From positions 337,102 to 374,506 of the forward strand of contig MNCI01023415.1 in assembly GCA_015680685.1 (NCBI GenBank): a stretch of DNA of 37,405 bases, written 5' to 3'. The translations under genes were made by a program, and so were the position numbers. The notes beneath the pieces were generated by a model. The model ran no database searches. It was not told where the DNA came from and was given only the letters and a program-made list of their open reading frames with translations. The DNA is from Gnetum montanum (Eukaryota > Streptophyta > Gnetopsida > Gnetales > Gnetaceae). Positions 10,941-21,334 of the stretch are shown piece after piece. Within the stretch, counting starts at the first letter, position 1, and each line of letters starts with the position of its first letter.

Positions 10941-12893
10941 CTATAATCAATCAAGGATTTAGTGTTACTAAGGTGTTTTCCATGTATCCTTGATAGGTTT
11001 ACCTTACCCATGACCTTAGTTCTATTAAGATCTTAGCTCATGTGATTGTACAATTAAAAAAATTAAAGAAAAATGCCCAAAAAATGTTAACTTATTTTAT
11101 GACCTTTCACAATTGGCCTCATTTTTCTCATGTATAACTTTTAATGATAGTTATGATTCCTTGGGAAAGAAAATTGAGGGTTTTGACATTCATATGATTG
11201 ATTATTCATTAAGACACTTAAGGTGTTTAACATATTTACCCTTATAATACCTTTTGAGCGATAGCAACTTTTGAAAAATCAATGCAATTTTTCCATGCAA
11301 GCCTCCTTCCCCAACTAAATTAAACACTATGGGTTCAACTAGGTTCAAAAACTACAGAAATCAAAGTGTTATGGAGCAAGATATCATGAGTGGAAGTTGG
11401 TTGCATAGAGCTCTTAGTTGAAAGAGGAGAATTCAAAAACTCCACTAGCTACAAATGATGAGAATGAATTTTAAAACATTGTGGGGGTTCTATATATAGT
11501 TTTTATAGACCCGATATTGGATATCCAACATCGAGTCTAACTCGATATTAGGTAGTTAATATCAGGGTCCTTTAATTTTCATATTATGAGGGAAATCAAC
11601 ATGAAAAATAATGCTCTGTGATTGGTGGAAGGATTTTAGGTTAAATCCAAAGTTTTGGGATAAGTGAGAATTCATATGTAGGCACTAGTAGTGTTAGAAG
11701 ATGGACTCATTAACATTAAAAGCTTTGGAAGATGCAAGAAAAGGGGTATTAGATTCATGGTGTAGAACGGATTGGTTATATGATAAGGAAAAGTATTGAG
11801 TTTAACATTTATGTAGCTGGAAGGTATAAGATGATGTGATTATGTTAAACGAATACAAGTCACAAAAATTATACAAGTGGATCCTCCCCAAAGTAGGCTT
11901 CTGCCCTTAGTGCCCTTGTATAATTATATCTAAAAATGTTCATAGGCACCAAAGGGTTTAAATGCAACACATACTTGTGAAATAAAACACACATGTTAAA
12001 ACCACCAATTTGAGAAAATAACTCTATGTTACACAAAACCACAAGTTAGGATCATACAGATAGTGAGATTAGATGGATTTTAGAAAGGATTGCAGAAATT
12101 AGGATGTGACATGCCTTACCATAGGCATAATGAATTTGTGTGTGTGATTAATGGTTAAGTAATCATGAGCCCTTCTTTCCAAGACTCAAACTAAGTTCAT
12201 ACCATGTTTCAATGACATTGCATTGTTTTATCCCTAAGATTGACAACCATAAGGCCACCACAATTGCAAGGAGTAGCATCACTTGGCACTTTGTCTAAGG
12301 GAGGAGTTTATTCATGGCACTTTTTTTTTTTTTTAAGGATTCTGAAAAGCCATCAACCTTCAAGCATGGGTAACATGTCTTTCTAGTGGGATTCTTAGAA
12401 ATTTATTCAATGCCCCTTTATTTTAGTCTTACTCCCATTTTTCATTAGATCTACAATGATATAATTACAACCTTAGCAACATGATAGAACATACACAGGT
12501 GGTCAAAGAGAATCCAGAAATCCCCTTGATGTCACACCCTTCACATTCCCATTTGGTTTTGCACTTCTCTATTCAGGAACAATGATTATGAATTTATTTT
12601 TAGTTTGATGATGAAAAATAATATCATTATGACCATAGTAAGAACCTCTTATTAATGGGATGGATGGATGGATATGTGGCCTCACTACCCAAACAATCAC
12701 TCCCTCATGACTTGACAACATAGAGAAAACCCCACCTCAATGAGCTACATGAGATCATTTTATTCACAAGTGAGATTACTAACAAAGGAAAGGAAAACAA
12801 AATGTGGAGAAAGTTCAAAAGGATAGGAAAAATTTGTATCAATAAATAAGAAAATGATAAAAAATTGTAAAACAAAAAGATGAAAAACACCTA
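10941..12893. other. region between ORF1 and ORF2 of the nested element
   Basis: No coding frame is supported. It includes the block at 11873-11917, whose reverse complement resembles 214-255 in copy L, a T14 run at 12321-12334 and a short GGAT repeat at about 12657-12674. GATATT/ATATCG-like words also occur near 11512-11560. This may be an untranslated spacer or a decayed segment. Confidence 0.45.
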
Positions 12894-15411
12894 TTAAATC
12901 TGAATGTTAGGATGGGGCATCTCCCCATGACTAAGCATTTGATCAAGGCAAGAATTCATAAGTAGATAGGCAAGCTCCATGAATTTTTTAAATAGTGTTA
13001 ACCCTTCATTTTCAAGCCACTAGGTTTCTCTTGGTTTAGTGGTAGCTATGTAGACAAGTTGTTGTTCACTCACCTAGTTGTTAAATGTATGGTGGATCAG
13101 AGTATGAGTTGTGTCAACATTGTGGATATTTGTCCCATGACTACACCCTTGATCATGGTTAGGCATGCATAGATTCATTTGTCTCTCCACAATGCTAGAT
13201 TCATTTTTTCTTGTAGGTGTTGAAGTAATGATGGGTGTTGGCCTTTGCAGAGGATCGGAGGACATTGGTTATGAAAGGAAAGGTTTTTCACTTGATTGGC
13301 ATTATGCTAATTTGGATGATGTATTAGGTCCATGACTATTGTGCTTATGCATTGGAGCCATTCTAAAGAAAGGAATTTTTTGAGATTGTGATGGGGACCT
13401 ACTAGAATTATCATGTCTATGCACATTCGCAACACAAGTGACATTCATTTGTTGATGTTTTGATGTTGAATCTTCCTATGTTGTTGGCAATGACATGTGA
13501 TGGGGTGAAGTATGAGAATATCAAGGATAGGATGGAGGGTAAGAGGTGTGAGGTGGTGATCCTTTAGAAGATGTCATGGATTGATGATACTCAGGAGTGT
13601 GATAGTAGTGATTTGATGTAAAGGCTGTAGAACTAGTTGGGGAAACATGTTGTTGAACATAATAACTATATGGGTTCTATTGGTAGTAAGGGTAAGACTG
13701 GTTTGGTGATGGCCTTCCCCATGACTATGGGTGTCACCATTGTGGTTGATGATAGTGTTGAGGTTGGTAAAAAGTCCCACTAGGATAGTACAATTGGTTG
13801 TATAACTATCTATAAGTACCTTGTGGAAAGGTAAGTTTCTGGGCATGTGCTTCCATATGAACTTGGGATTTAATGCAAAATTTCAATACTCATGTTGATG
13901 TAACATGACTGGAAAATAGTCCTTTGGATGATCATACATGCAAATGTCACATCCATCATCTTCTTCTATGGTTAAGTCTATAGTCTCTTTTTCTTAAGCC
14001 ATTTTTCCTATTTTTCAATAAGTGTTCCTAGGTATTTCTTGGTTCTTCCTCCATTTATTATGATGGATTAATTCATTTTGCATTACCTTATTCTCTATGA
14101 TTTCTACAAAAGTTGTAAATTTCTCATTTATCCCTTTTGACATCCTATCAAACCTTGCTTCAAGTTCATCGATAGACTTCTGTATTGACAAGGTTTGTTG
14201 TGAAATCATCTTATCAAGAGCTACCTCTTTCTCCTTACCATAGGTGTGAGCATTCTACTTTTGAAGATTTGGATCACAGTGATATTTCTTAACATTCCTA
14301 TATTTTCATAGCTCTCCTTCTTTTTTTACCACACACTTAACTAGATCTTGGATCAGATGGATTTTTAACCTGTATAATTTTCCTTAAGCATACATCCCAA
14401 GAGTCTCCCTTGTTTCATTACGAAGCCCACCCATGATGTGGAAAAGTTTCTCTTCCTCAAAGAAGCCATAGCTTGCGCATCTAGTTAGTAGAGAATAATA
14501 TCTATCTAGGCCATGTCCAAGGGTTCATGTTGTTCTTATTGCCATCCTTGGATCTCTCTCCTTAGGTTGGACACCCTCACATAGGTTTGGTATTTCTCAT
14601 TAAAGAGTTCTAGCATTGTGGTCCACCATCAAATTGAATTTGGTTTCAATGATCTATAACACACTTCAAATTTATTAATTAGTTTTCTAGGAAAGAGCTT
14701 AAGCTTTTGCCACCCACTTTAAATGTTGTATAAGGCACATGCATCATGGAAGGCTTGTAAATGATGTTGTGGATCTAAGTCATAGCCTCTTGCAAATTAA
14801 GGGATATTATTCATATCAAGCCTTGTTAGGAAACTTTCCTTGCAATTCCTATGAGGTATCCTAACTACCTTTGTGATCTACATCAAGCTCTTAGTGGCCA
14901 ACAAGGGTTCACCATTGTCAAACATGTTGTGATGAGAATTTCTATTTCTATTTGTTTGATTGTGATGATTTTTTCTATGTTCATTTTTATGTCTTTGATT
15001 TTTCCTATGGGTTTGATTTCTATCTTTATTTTGACCCCATATTGGAGATTTATCTCTAAACCTACATTCATGTTTGTTAGAACTAGATGTTGAATAGGAA
15101 AAGAAAGATGAGGAACTGAGAGGGCTAGCATGGCTTCTATGGTATTCCCTAGGGTTCCTTGATTTAGCTTTTTTAGGTTTTGAGGAGGTCCTAGGCCTTG
15201 AGGATTCCCCTAGTCTAGGACTTACTTCATCTCCTCTAGGGTTGTTTGCCTTAGATGAATTTAGTCTTTGAGTGTTATTAGGATGATCATGAACATATGA
15301 AGCCCCCACATGAAGTTGATCACTCCAACTTTCCTCAACAGATATCTCATTAGTTTTCCAATGAATATTTTTACTACACAATATATGATTGCCTCCTTGT
15401 GAAAAATACAT
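12894..15411 (-). pseudogene. ORF1 of the nested element, gag-like protein with Tyr/Gln/Pro-rich tail
   Basis: The frame starts near 15411 (MYFSQGGNHILC). In order it shows: a basic Ser/Arg region (SSRPRTSSKPKKAKSRN); an Asn/His/Arg-rich stretch; a gag-like core at about 14880-14560 (DPQHHLQAFHDACALYN, KLKLFPRKL, SLKPNSI, MLELFNEKYQTY) resembling plant retrotransposon gag; a heptad-like helix at 14209-14080 (IDELEARFDRMSKGINEKF); an acidic patch with EEDDGCDICMYDHP near 13970; then, after a frameshift near 13850, a Tyr/Gln/Pro/Ser/His-rich region at 13820-13300 (YYPSGTFYQPQHYHQPQ) and a tail ending near 12894. In-frame stops are frequent. I see no CCHC zinc knuckle. A related copy begins at 21335. 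Known family: gag core. Inferred: the tail is low-complexity and may phase-separate. Confidence 0.65.
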
Positions 15412-15536
15412 TGTTGTTGTTTTATGATGTGTGTTATTTAATATTGTTTGAAAGATAAATCATGAATGCATTTACAATGATCATGTATAATATAACTAAT
15501 CTAGATAACTATCACCATCCCTAGCAAAAATTCCAA
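15412..15536 (-). other. leader between 5' LTR and ORF1
   Basis: On the minus strand the bases after the LTR read TTGGAATTTTTGCTAGGGAT. A PBS should lie here, but I cannot match it to a tRNA with confidence. It is not the initiator-Met type found at 6324. Confidence 0.4.
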
Positions 15537-16427
15537 TGATGAGTAGCGAGGTAGCCCTACATCCAACCATATGAATCACAAGCATTTACACATGATCTGA
15601 TTGAATTCTATGGATGGGACTAGTTGTGCATCTAAATCATTATGCATTGATCATAGTTTGCTATCTTCCCACTTGGACTAGTGGTAGCTTTATCACATAT
15701 GGTTTAGTCTAGAGTGAGACATATGATTATTGATGTTGTTTGACCCTAAGCTACTCCTAATGATAATAAAGAGATTAATTAATTAAGATAATTAACAATG
15801 GAAAGTAAAGTCTAAACTAGCCTATGTGCGATGAGTATCCATTCCTAACCTTTTGTACATGCCTTGGAATTTGTGTAGCTACTATTGAGGTTACCAAGCA
15901 TACTATTACTAGGTGTACCAAACAATAACACTACTAGGCTACCAAGTAATTATACTTAAGTGCTTGCGATTAGTCGTACTTATTTTTCTTAAGGATAGGA
16001 ATAATAAAGAGTAATAAATGGATACATTAAATAAGGAAAATCATAAATAATTAAACAATTAAAAGGAATAATAAAGCTAAGTGGATGCTGCAATGATAAA
16101 AGTATTCTCGATATTTATTGTCAGACATGCAATGTGTCCAAGTACATCACACTCGAATAAGTATGCCATACAATCACTTAACATCACATTGTAGGTATGC
16201 ATTGGAAACTAACAAAGCTTGAAATTAAAAATCTATGAATCTATTTCTATATTTTATTTTCTCTTACTATTGCAACCGTGCACCCAAGTGTGGTACTTAT
16301 AGGTACACATAGGAGAGGCAATATCAAATCCCCCACATCAAAGGTTGTGCCCTAGAATTAGATACCCAACATCCTGGCTTTGATATCAGATACTCGATAT
16401 TGCAGCCCTACAAAACATGACTCATCA
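15537..16427 (-). mobile_element. 5' LTR of the nested element
   Basis: An 891-bp LTR running TGATGAG to CTCATCA with complete 7-bp inverted termini. Near its right end (16340-16405) it carries imperfect ATATC/GATATT palindromes, which correspond to the array at 36940-37045 in copy R. The segment 16165-16427 is repeated in inverted orientation at 17260-17522 (see the inverted repeat). Confidence 0.85.
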
Positions 16428-16785
16428 ACTAGCAAGGTTCAATGTTTTTATGAGGTCTCAAAATGGCATACTCTAAAGAGTTGCCCTTTTATGAGCCATG
16501 AACCCTTGATGAGGCTTATGATTTGGCACTAAAGGCTCAAAAAAAATGAGGATTTAGAAACTAGAGCAAAAAAAAACTTCCAAGGGGAAGGAGAAGGGAT
16601 CTAGATCTATGAAAAGATCTAAGTCCAAATTTTAAGATAAGGAGGGTAGCCAAGATAAGAAGACTAAAAGAGTTGATGAGATGGGAAAATCCAAGAAGAA
16701 CCAAGGTAAGGGAGGCAAGGGTCAAGGCAGCAACTCATCAAAACTATAGTGCTTCAAATGTGAAGAATGGAGACACAAGCAATGG
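16165..16785. repeat. left arm of a 621-bp inverted repeat
   Basis: Positions 16165-16785 are the reverse complement of 16902-17522 with equal lengths (621 bp) and only a few substitutions. The arm covers the end of the nested LTR plus the start of the resumed chromovirus gag. It stops at the single N at 16786, and its partner stops at the single N at 17523. Confidence 0.9.
16428..16785 (+). pseudogene. gag, C-terminal part (chromovirus, after the insertion)
   Basis: This continues the gag interrupted at 7162. One frame gives GLKMAYSKELPFYEP, a stop, then TLDEAYDLALKAQKK, matching the segment of plant Ty3 gag before the zinc knuckle. Basic Lys/Arg/Gly-rich sequence follows to 16745. The zinc knuckle then opens as CFKCEEWRHKQW at 16750 and is cut by the N at 16786 before its last Cys. 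A stop codon directly precedes the first Cys. Confidence 0.75.
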
Positions 16786-16786
16786 N

Positions 16787-17522
16787 GATCCTCATTTTCT
16801 AGAGCATTAGAATTACTTATCTAAAGAGCTTGGCTTGATGTCTCCTCCACCTCCATGGTTTACGCATCTTTTCCCTTGGCTTCCTTGTGAAGCTAACATT
16901 TCCATTGCTTGTGTCTCCATTCTTCACATTTGAAGCACTATAGTTTTGATGAGTTGCTGCCTTGACCCTTGCCTCCCTTACCTTGGTTCTTCTTGGATTT
17001 TCCCATCTCATCAACTCTTTTAGTCTTCTTATCTTGGCTACCCTCCTTATCTTAAAATTTGGACTTAGATCTTTTCATAGATCTAGATCCCTTCTCCTTC
17101 CCCTTGGAAGTTTTTTTTTGCTCTAGTTTCTAAATCCTCATTTGTTTTGAGCCTTTAGTGCCAAATCATAAGCCTCATCAAGGGTTCATGGCTCATAAAA
17201 GGGCAACTCTTTAGAGTATGCCATTTTGAGACCTCATAAAAACATTGAACCTTGCTAGTTGATGAGTCATGTTTTGTAGGGCTGCAATATCGAGTATCTG
17301 ATATCAAAGCCAGGATGTTGGGTATCTAATTCTAGGGCACAACCTTTGATGTGGGGGATTTGATATTGCCTCTCCTATGTGTACCTATAAGTACCACACT
17401 TGGGTGCACGGTTGCAATAGTAAGAGAAAATAAAAGATAGAAATAGATTCATAGATTTTTAATTTCAAGCTTTGTTAGTTTCCAATGCATACCTACAATG
17501 TGATGTTAAGTGATTGTATGGC
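16787..17522 (-). pseudogene. inverted segment carrying a complete gag CCHC zinc knuckle
   Basis: On the minus strand this segment repeats gag and the end of the nested LTR, then extends 115 bp beyond the plus-strand copy. The knuckle at 16937-16896 reads CFKCEEWRHKQWKC, a perfect CX2CX4HX4C motif that binds nucleic acid in gag. Single Ns bound the segment on both sides, so its orientation is probably an assembly error. If flipped, it would complete the gag end seen at 16428-16785. The 65-codon minus frame at 16817-17014 is in a different frame from the knuckle. Confidence 0.75.
16902..17522. repeat. right arm of the 621-bp inverted repeat
   Basis: Reverse complement of 16165-16785. Differences are rare, for example one base in the poly-A tract near 17131 and one in the 'atagaaa' region near 17440. 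The spacer between the arms is 16786-16901. Confidence 0.9.
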
Positions 17523-17523
17523 N

Positions 17524-17795
17524 CTTACAAATACTGAAATTTTTAACAAAATTGATTTAAAAAGTGATTATCATCAAATTAGAATCAAGTATGGTGATGA
17601 GTGGAAGACAACTTTCAAAACACCGAATGAGCTATTTGAGTGGTTGGTGATGCCATTTGGGCTCATAAATGCACCTACTACATTCATGAGGTTGAAGCAT
17701 AATGTATTGAAGGACTCGATTGGTAAGTGATATATTGTCTTTTTCTGACAATATTTTGGTGTATAGATCTAATGAGGAAGAGCACTTGGAAAAGC
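17524..17795 (+). pseudogene. reverse transcriptase fragment (Ty3/gypsy)
   Basis: The frame reads [42 protein letters not shown] and, after a frameshift near 17735, FSDNILVYRSNEEEHLEKH. These are the RT palm motifs of Ty3 elements in the right order. The usual F-x-D-D catalytic box reads FSDN, so the second catalytic Asp is lost. RT fingers, thumb and RNase H are absent. The fragment begins directly after the N at 17523, and integrase sequence joins at about 17800, so a deletion of roughly 1 kb or more removed the rest. Confidence 0.9.
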
Positions 17796-18720
17796 ACTGT
17801 AGTGTCATCATAGGGATAAAACATTGGAAATTATAGGTAGGTACTATTTTTGGCTTGGTATGGTAGTAGAAGTTTCGAAATTTGTGAAGGAGTTCTTGAC
17901 ATGTCAAAACTTCAAACGAGGTAAAGGTGTGGATGGACACTATATGCCTTTGCCAATTTCCAAGGTTCCATGGAAACATGTGTCAATGGAATTTGTGAGT
18001 AGTAGTCCAAAGACTAAGAGTGGGAATGATGTAATTTTTGTTGTTGTGAATAGGTTCTCCAAGATGGAACATTTTATTCCATGCAAGAAGGTGAGTGATG
18101 CCTCTCAATTACAAATTTATTTTTCTAGCATGTTGTGAAGTTTCATGGTATTCCTTTTAATATTTTTAGTGACAAAGAATCCAAGTTCACAAGTCATTCT
18201 TGGAGGTCCCTTTGTAAGATTTTACAGAAAAAGTTAAATTTCTCTAGTGCATATCATCCACAATCTAATGGCCAAAGGGAGGTGATGAATAAATCCTTAC
18301 TAAACATATTAAGATGTTTGTGTGATGGATAGCCAAACAAGTGAGAAAACTTGTTGTCATGCTAAATTTTCATATAATAATGCTTTTCATATTGCTATTG
18401 GAAAAAGCCCATTTGAGGTAAATTATGGATTTTTTTCAAAGATGGTGGACACTTTGAAGAGCTTTGATAGTGAAGCTCAACTTAGTGTTCATTTTGTGCA
18501 AGAGATGAGGGATCTTCATGCATAAGTAAAATCAAATCTTGAGAAGAAGGCTAAAGCGAGAGTTCCCAAGAAGAATGAGAATAAGTAGTAGTCTAATTTT
18601 TCTATTGGTGACTTGGTTTGGATGCACTTGAAGAAGAAGTGGTTGAGAGGTGTTAACTTCTCCAAATTGAAAGCTAAGAAGATGTGGCTTTCAAAATCAA
18701 GGCTAAGATCAATGATGATG
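17796..18720 (+). pseudogene. integrase with C-terminal domain (Ty3/gypsy)
   Basis: Integrase inserts the element's DNA copy into the genome. The sequence shows the H2C2 zinc-binding end (HRDKTLEIIGRYYFWLGM, then FLTCQNFKRGKG), the catalytic core entry WKHVSMEFV, VVVNRFSKMEHFIPC, FSDKESKF, and SSAYHPQSNGQREV. The first catalytic Asp is Glu here (MEFV against the usual MDFV), the second Asp (SDK) and the Glu (REV) remain. After 18332 the frame shifts, giving YNNAFHIAIGKSPFEVNYG and then GDLVWMHLKKKWLRGVNFSKLKAKK, the GPY/F-type C-terminal region. At least three frameshifts or stops are present. Confidence 0.9.
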
Positions 18721-19011
18721 CTTTTGAGATTGATTTACTAAATGATATTGGTATGTCTTCTATGTTTAATGTTTTAGATCTTATGCATTATCATGAATTA
18801 GTTGATGAGAAGACCACACAGGGTAGCAATGATGAGTTAAAGGGGGATATTGATTAGTCCAAGCCTTCAATGGAGAGGAAGGTAATCATACTTAAGCAAA
18901 GGGAAGCTTCTAGCACTTGTGGAGTTAAGAGGCATGAATACATGATTCATTGGAAGGATTAATCTATTGATGATGTTGTATGGATCCATGAGATCAAACA
19001 TGTTAAGTAGG
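18721..19011 (+). pseudogene. integrase tail with degenerate chromodomain
   Basis: INDDAFEIDLLNDIGM and FNVLDLMHYHEL continue the pol C-terminus. At 18877-19008 follows RKVIILKQREAS, GVKRHEYMIHWKD, one stop, then SIDDVVWIHE. This spacing of EYxxxWK and W fits the chromodomain that chromoviruses carry after integrase, thought to guide insertion to particular chromatin. The assignment to the chromovirus branch is well supported; the exact clade is not. Confidence 0.75.
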
Positions 19012-19057
19012 ATATCACTTCCACCCCAACTCCCTTGTTCACATGAGTTCACTTTTT

Positions 19058-19071
19058 GAAGGGTGGAAGAG
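19058..19071 (+). other. polypurine tract of the chromovirus
   Basis: GAAGGGTGGAAGAG follows the end of the pol frame and stands just before a TG that can start the 3' LTR. Confidence 0.6.
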
Positions 19072-19072
19072 C

Positions 19073-20114
19073 TGGTATAGGAACACCTCTTCTAATTCCC
19101 TTGTGCTTGACCTACAAGTTATTTTTGTAGGTTTATCACTTGGAGAAGACCTAGATGATTGTTTCATGTTTTTATGTATCTTCTTGTGTCAATTTTTGAT
19201 TATACTAATTCTTGGATGTTTTGGCATGTTTGAAGGTGTTTTTTTCTTATTTTAATGAGTTCATGGGGTTCCAGGGTCAGGGGACATTCGAAGGCTCCAA
19301 GCATTAGATTAAGAATTTTTATTTTCGGCACATGCAAGATAGACATATACCTAGAAAGATAGATTTCTCACCTTAGATGTCTAACATAAAGTATAGAAAT
19401 CTATGGGCTAGAGTATACATCATTCAAAAATAGTAGATATCTCACTTGAAAGTAGGTCTTTCACAATAGATGTCTAAGTAAGACTAGAGATGTTTAAGTT
19501 GGTGAAGGAAAAATCTCTAACATGGTGTTTCGATTTAGAAACATCTAAAAGACTCTAGATCCTTGTGAAAAACATCTAGGAAGGTAAATAGAAACCTTCA
19601 TAACATTTTGGATCTCTATAATTATGTATGTATCCATCCATAAGAAAGGAGGAGAGCTTCCATGGAAGGAGAGAAAGAGATAACTTGTATGCAAAGGAGT
19701 GAAATAAAACACTCTTGAGAGTGAAGAGGTAGGCAAGAGAGAGTGGTTGAGCACATTGAATGAGTGTAATCGGTGATTGCAACTCCAAGATCAGCTTGTG
19801 GTGTGTCAGTCTATGTGTTCTATTCTTTTGTATCTTACTTGTGAGTTGAGATCTCAGTCCTAGGTTATGGGAAGGATTTTGTATGTTGCATTGAGAACAA
19901 TCATTGTATGGTTGTAGAGCCTCATGTTCTATAATATCGTTTGAGTGTGATAGGGTTTTTGGATGCTTGTGGGTTGTGTGAATCCTATTGTAATCTTCTA
20001 ATAAATTAATTAAAGATATCCAGTTTTCTTGTTTTCTAGCAAATAGTTTTGTCTTGTATAATATCTAGATTTAGTGCATTAAAGGTGATTTAATTGTGGA
20101 ATGAACCTACTCCA
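19073..20114 (+). mobile_element. 3' LTR of the chromovirus
   Basis: Begins TGGTATAGG after the PPT and ends CTACTCCA at 20114, the end shared with 3599 and 6316. The 3' half matches 5866-6316. Inside are several 'tagatgtct(a)' words at 19370-19500, the counterpart of the repeats in the solo LTR at 2590-2800. The hydrophobic 70-codon frame at 19043-19255 spans the PPT and LTR start and is not a gene. Confidence 0.75.
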
Positions 20115-21334
20115 AGATCCACCTTTGCTATCACATTTATCTAAGATAAAAACAAATTAGAAAATATCCCAAAGAGCATTCAAACATATAGTACATATTG
20201 GGATGAGGAAATCTATATAAATCTCTAAAATAATGATAAAATAAAATAGAAACAAGAATTGTTCATTGGAAAAGAATTATCTTTCATTTGAATGATTTAA
20301 AAATGCATAAGAATTATCTCCAAATTTGAGTATAAGATTCTAGCCAAGAATAAAACAAAATGTCTCAAAAATAAGAGCAAAGGAACAAGTAACACATATA
20401 TTTCAAGAGCAGGAATTAGGATATGTTGGGCATAGGAAAAATAGGCCAAAGGATCCCTCAATTCTTTCATCGATATTTAGGTAGAAATGAAGATTCTTAT
20501 ATATTCTAGAAATGATAAACATATTATATGGATTGAAAGATACATGAGTTTAGAAGTTTATGAACATGATTGAAACAAAAAAAAAGATTCACGTTAAATT
20601 GTATACACTACAGGAAAACTAAAAAATATATTTTGTTGAAAGAGATTGGCATGTAAATTCAGCCAATACAAGATAAAAATATCTATCCAATGTAGTATAT
20701 GAATAGATACCAAAAGCATAGGCCACAAGCAATGTTAAGATAAATAAAAAGAAAATAAATAGAGTTGAAGATCTACTATAGAAAATTTCACATAGAAATC
20801 ATTAAACCAAGGTTGAGGAATAATTATATGCCTATAGAATGATTGTCATAATACAGAAGGGTCTATTTAATGTTTCTTAAGGAATGTGTAAACATAGTAT
20901 AAAAATTATGATTTTGACTAAAGATTTATGATTTTCTTAACATCTATAATTAAATAAAATTCAAATTTAAAAAAAATATGATTTCCAAATACAAAGATAT
21001 CATCCCCAATAACATAGACATAGTATTCTTCTAATTCATAGAGAATTAACGACTCAAATATATTTTTAAAGGATAAATCAAAATATACTACTAGAATACG
21101 TAGAAGAATTACTAACAGAATAAGTTTTTCATGAATCCATCTTCAACAAAGCATATTTTTCATGATAGCTAAACCTCCTTTCACAATATTCCACTAACAT
21201 TATAGTTAATAAAGAAGGTTAAAAATTATCACTTAGGCAAATCTAGTCACAAAATCTTCCTCCCTTCAATATAAATGAAACAACTAACTTATGACTATGT
21301 TACATCTTCAAAAAAAACCAAAGAAAGAGGAGAA
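20115..21334. other. gene-free AT-rich region
   Basis: No coding frame, RNA gene or LTR terminus that I can support. Its right end abuts the ORF1-like fragment, so it could hold that element's decayed leader. Confidence 0.45.

Larger units (their letters stand above)
7163..16427 (-). mobile_element. nested non-autonomous LTR retrotransposon (TGATGAG family, middle copy)
   Basis: A 9,265-bp element inserted in the chromovirus gag. Its LTRs are at 15537-16427 (5' LTR on the minus strand) and 7163-7998 (3' LTR). Orientation is shown by the PPT at 7999-8008 and two long minus-strand frames, ORF1 (15411 to 12894) and ORF2 (10940 to about 8140). Gag frames of the host element resume at its right edge. 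I find no protease, reverse transcriptase, RNase H or integrase motif, so it probably relied on proteins of other elements, as LARD or TR-GAG elements do. No clean target-site duplication is visible (atgag before, actag after). Confidence 0.8.

Noticed and set aside
14851-15131. Hydrophobic frames opposite and beside ORF1
   Set aside because: They are shadows of the basic Asn/His/Arg-rich part of ORF1, whose frame fits the rest of the gag core and the second copy at 21335.
15500-15536. Primer binding site of the nested element
   Set aside because: TTGGAATTTTTGC after the LTR could not be matched to a tRNA from the sequence alone.
7157-16432. Target-site duplication of the nested element
   Set aside because: The flanks read atgag and actag, which agree at only three of five bases, so I do not claim one.
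16817-17014. 65-codon minus-strand frame
   Set aside because: It overlaps the gag zinc knuckle in a different frame; the knuckle frame is the meaningful one.
19043-19255. 70-codon hydrophobic plus frame
   Set aside because: It spans the polypurine tract and LTR start, so it is noncoding.
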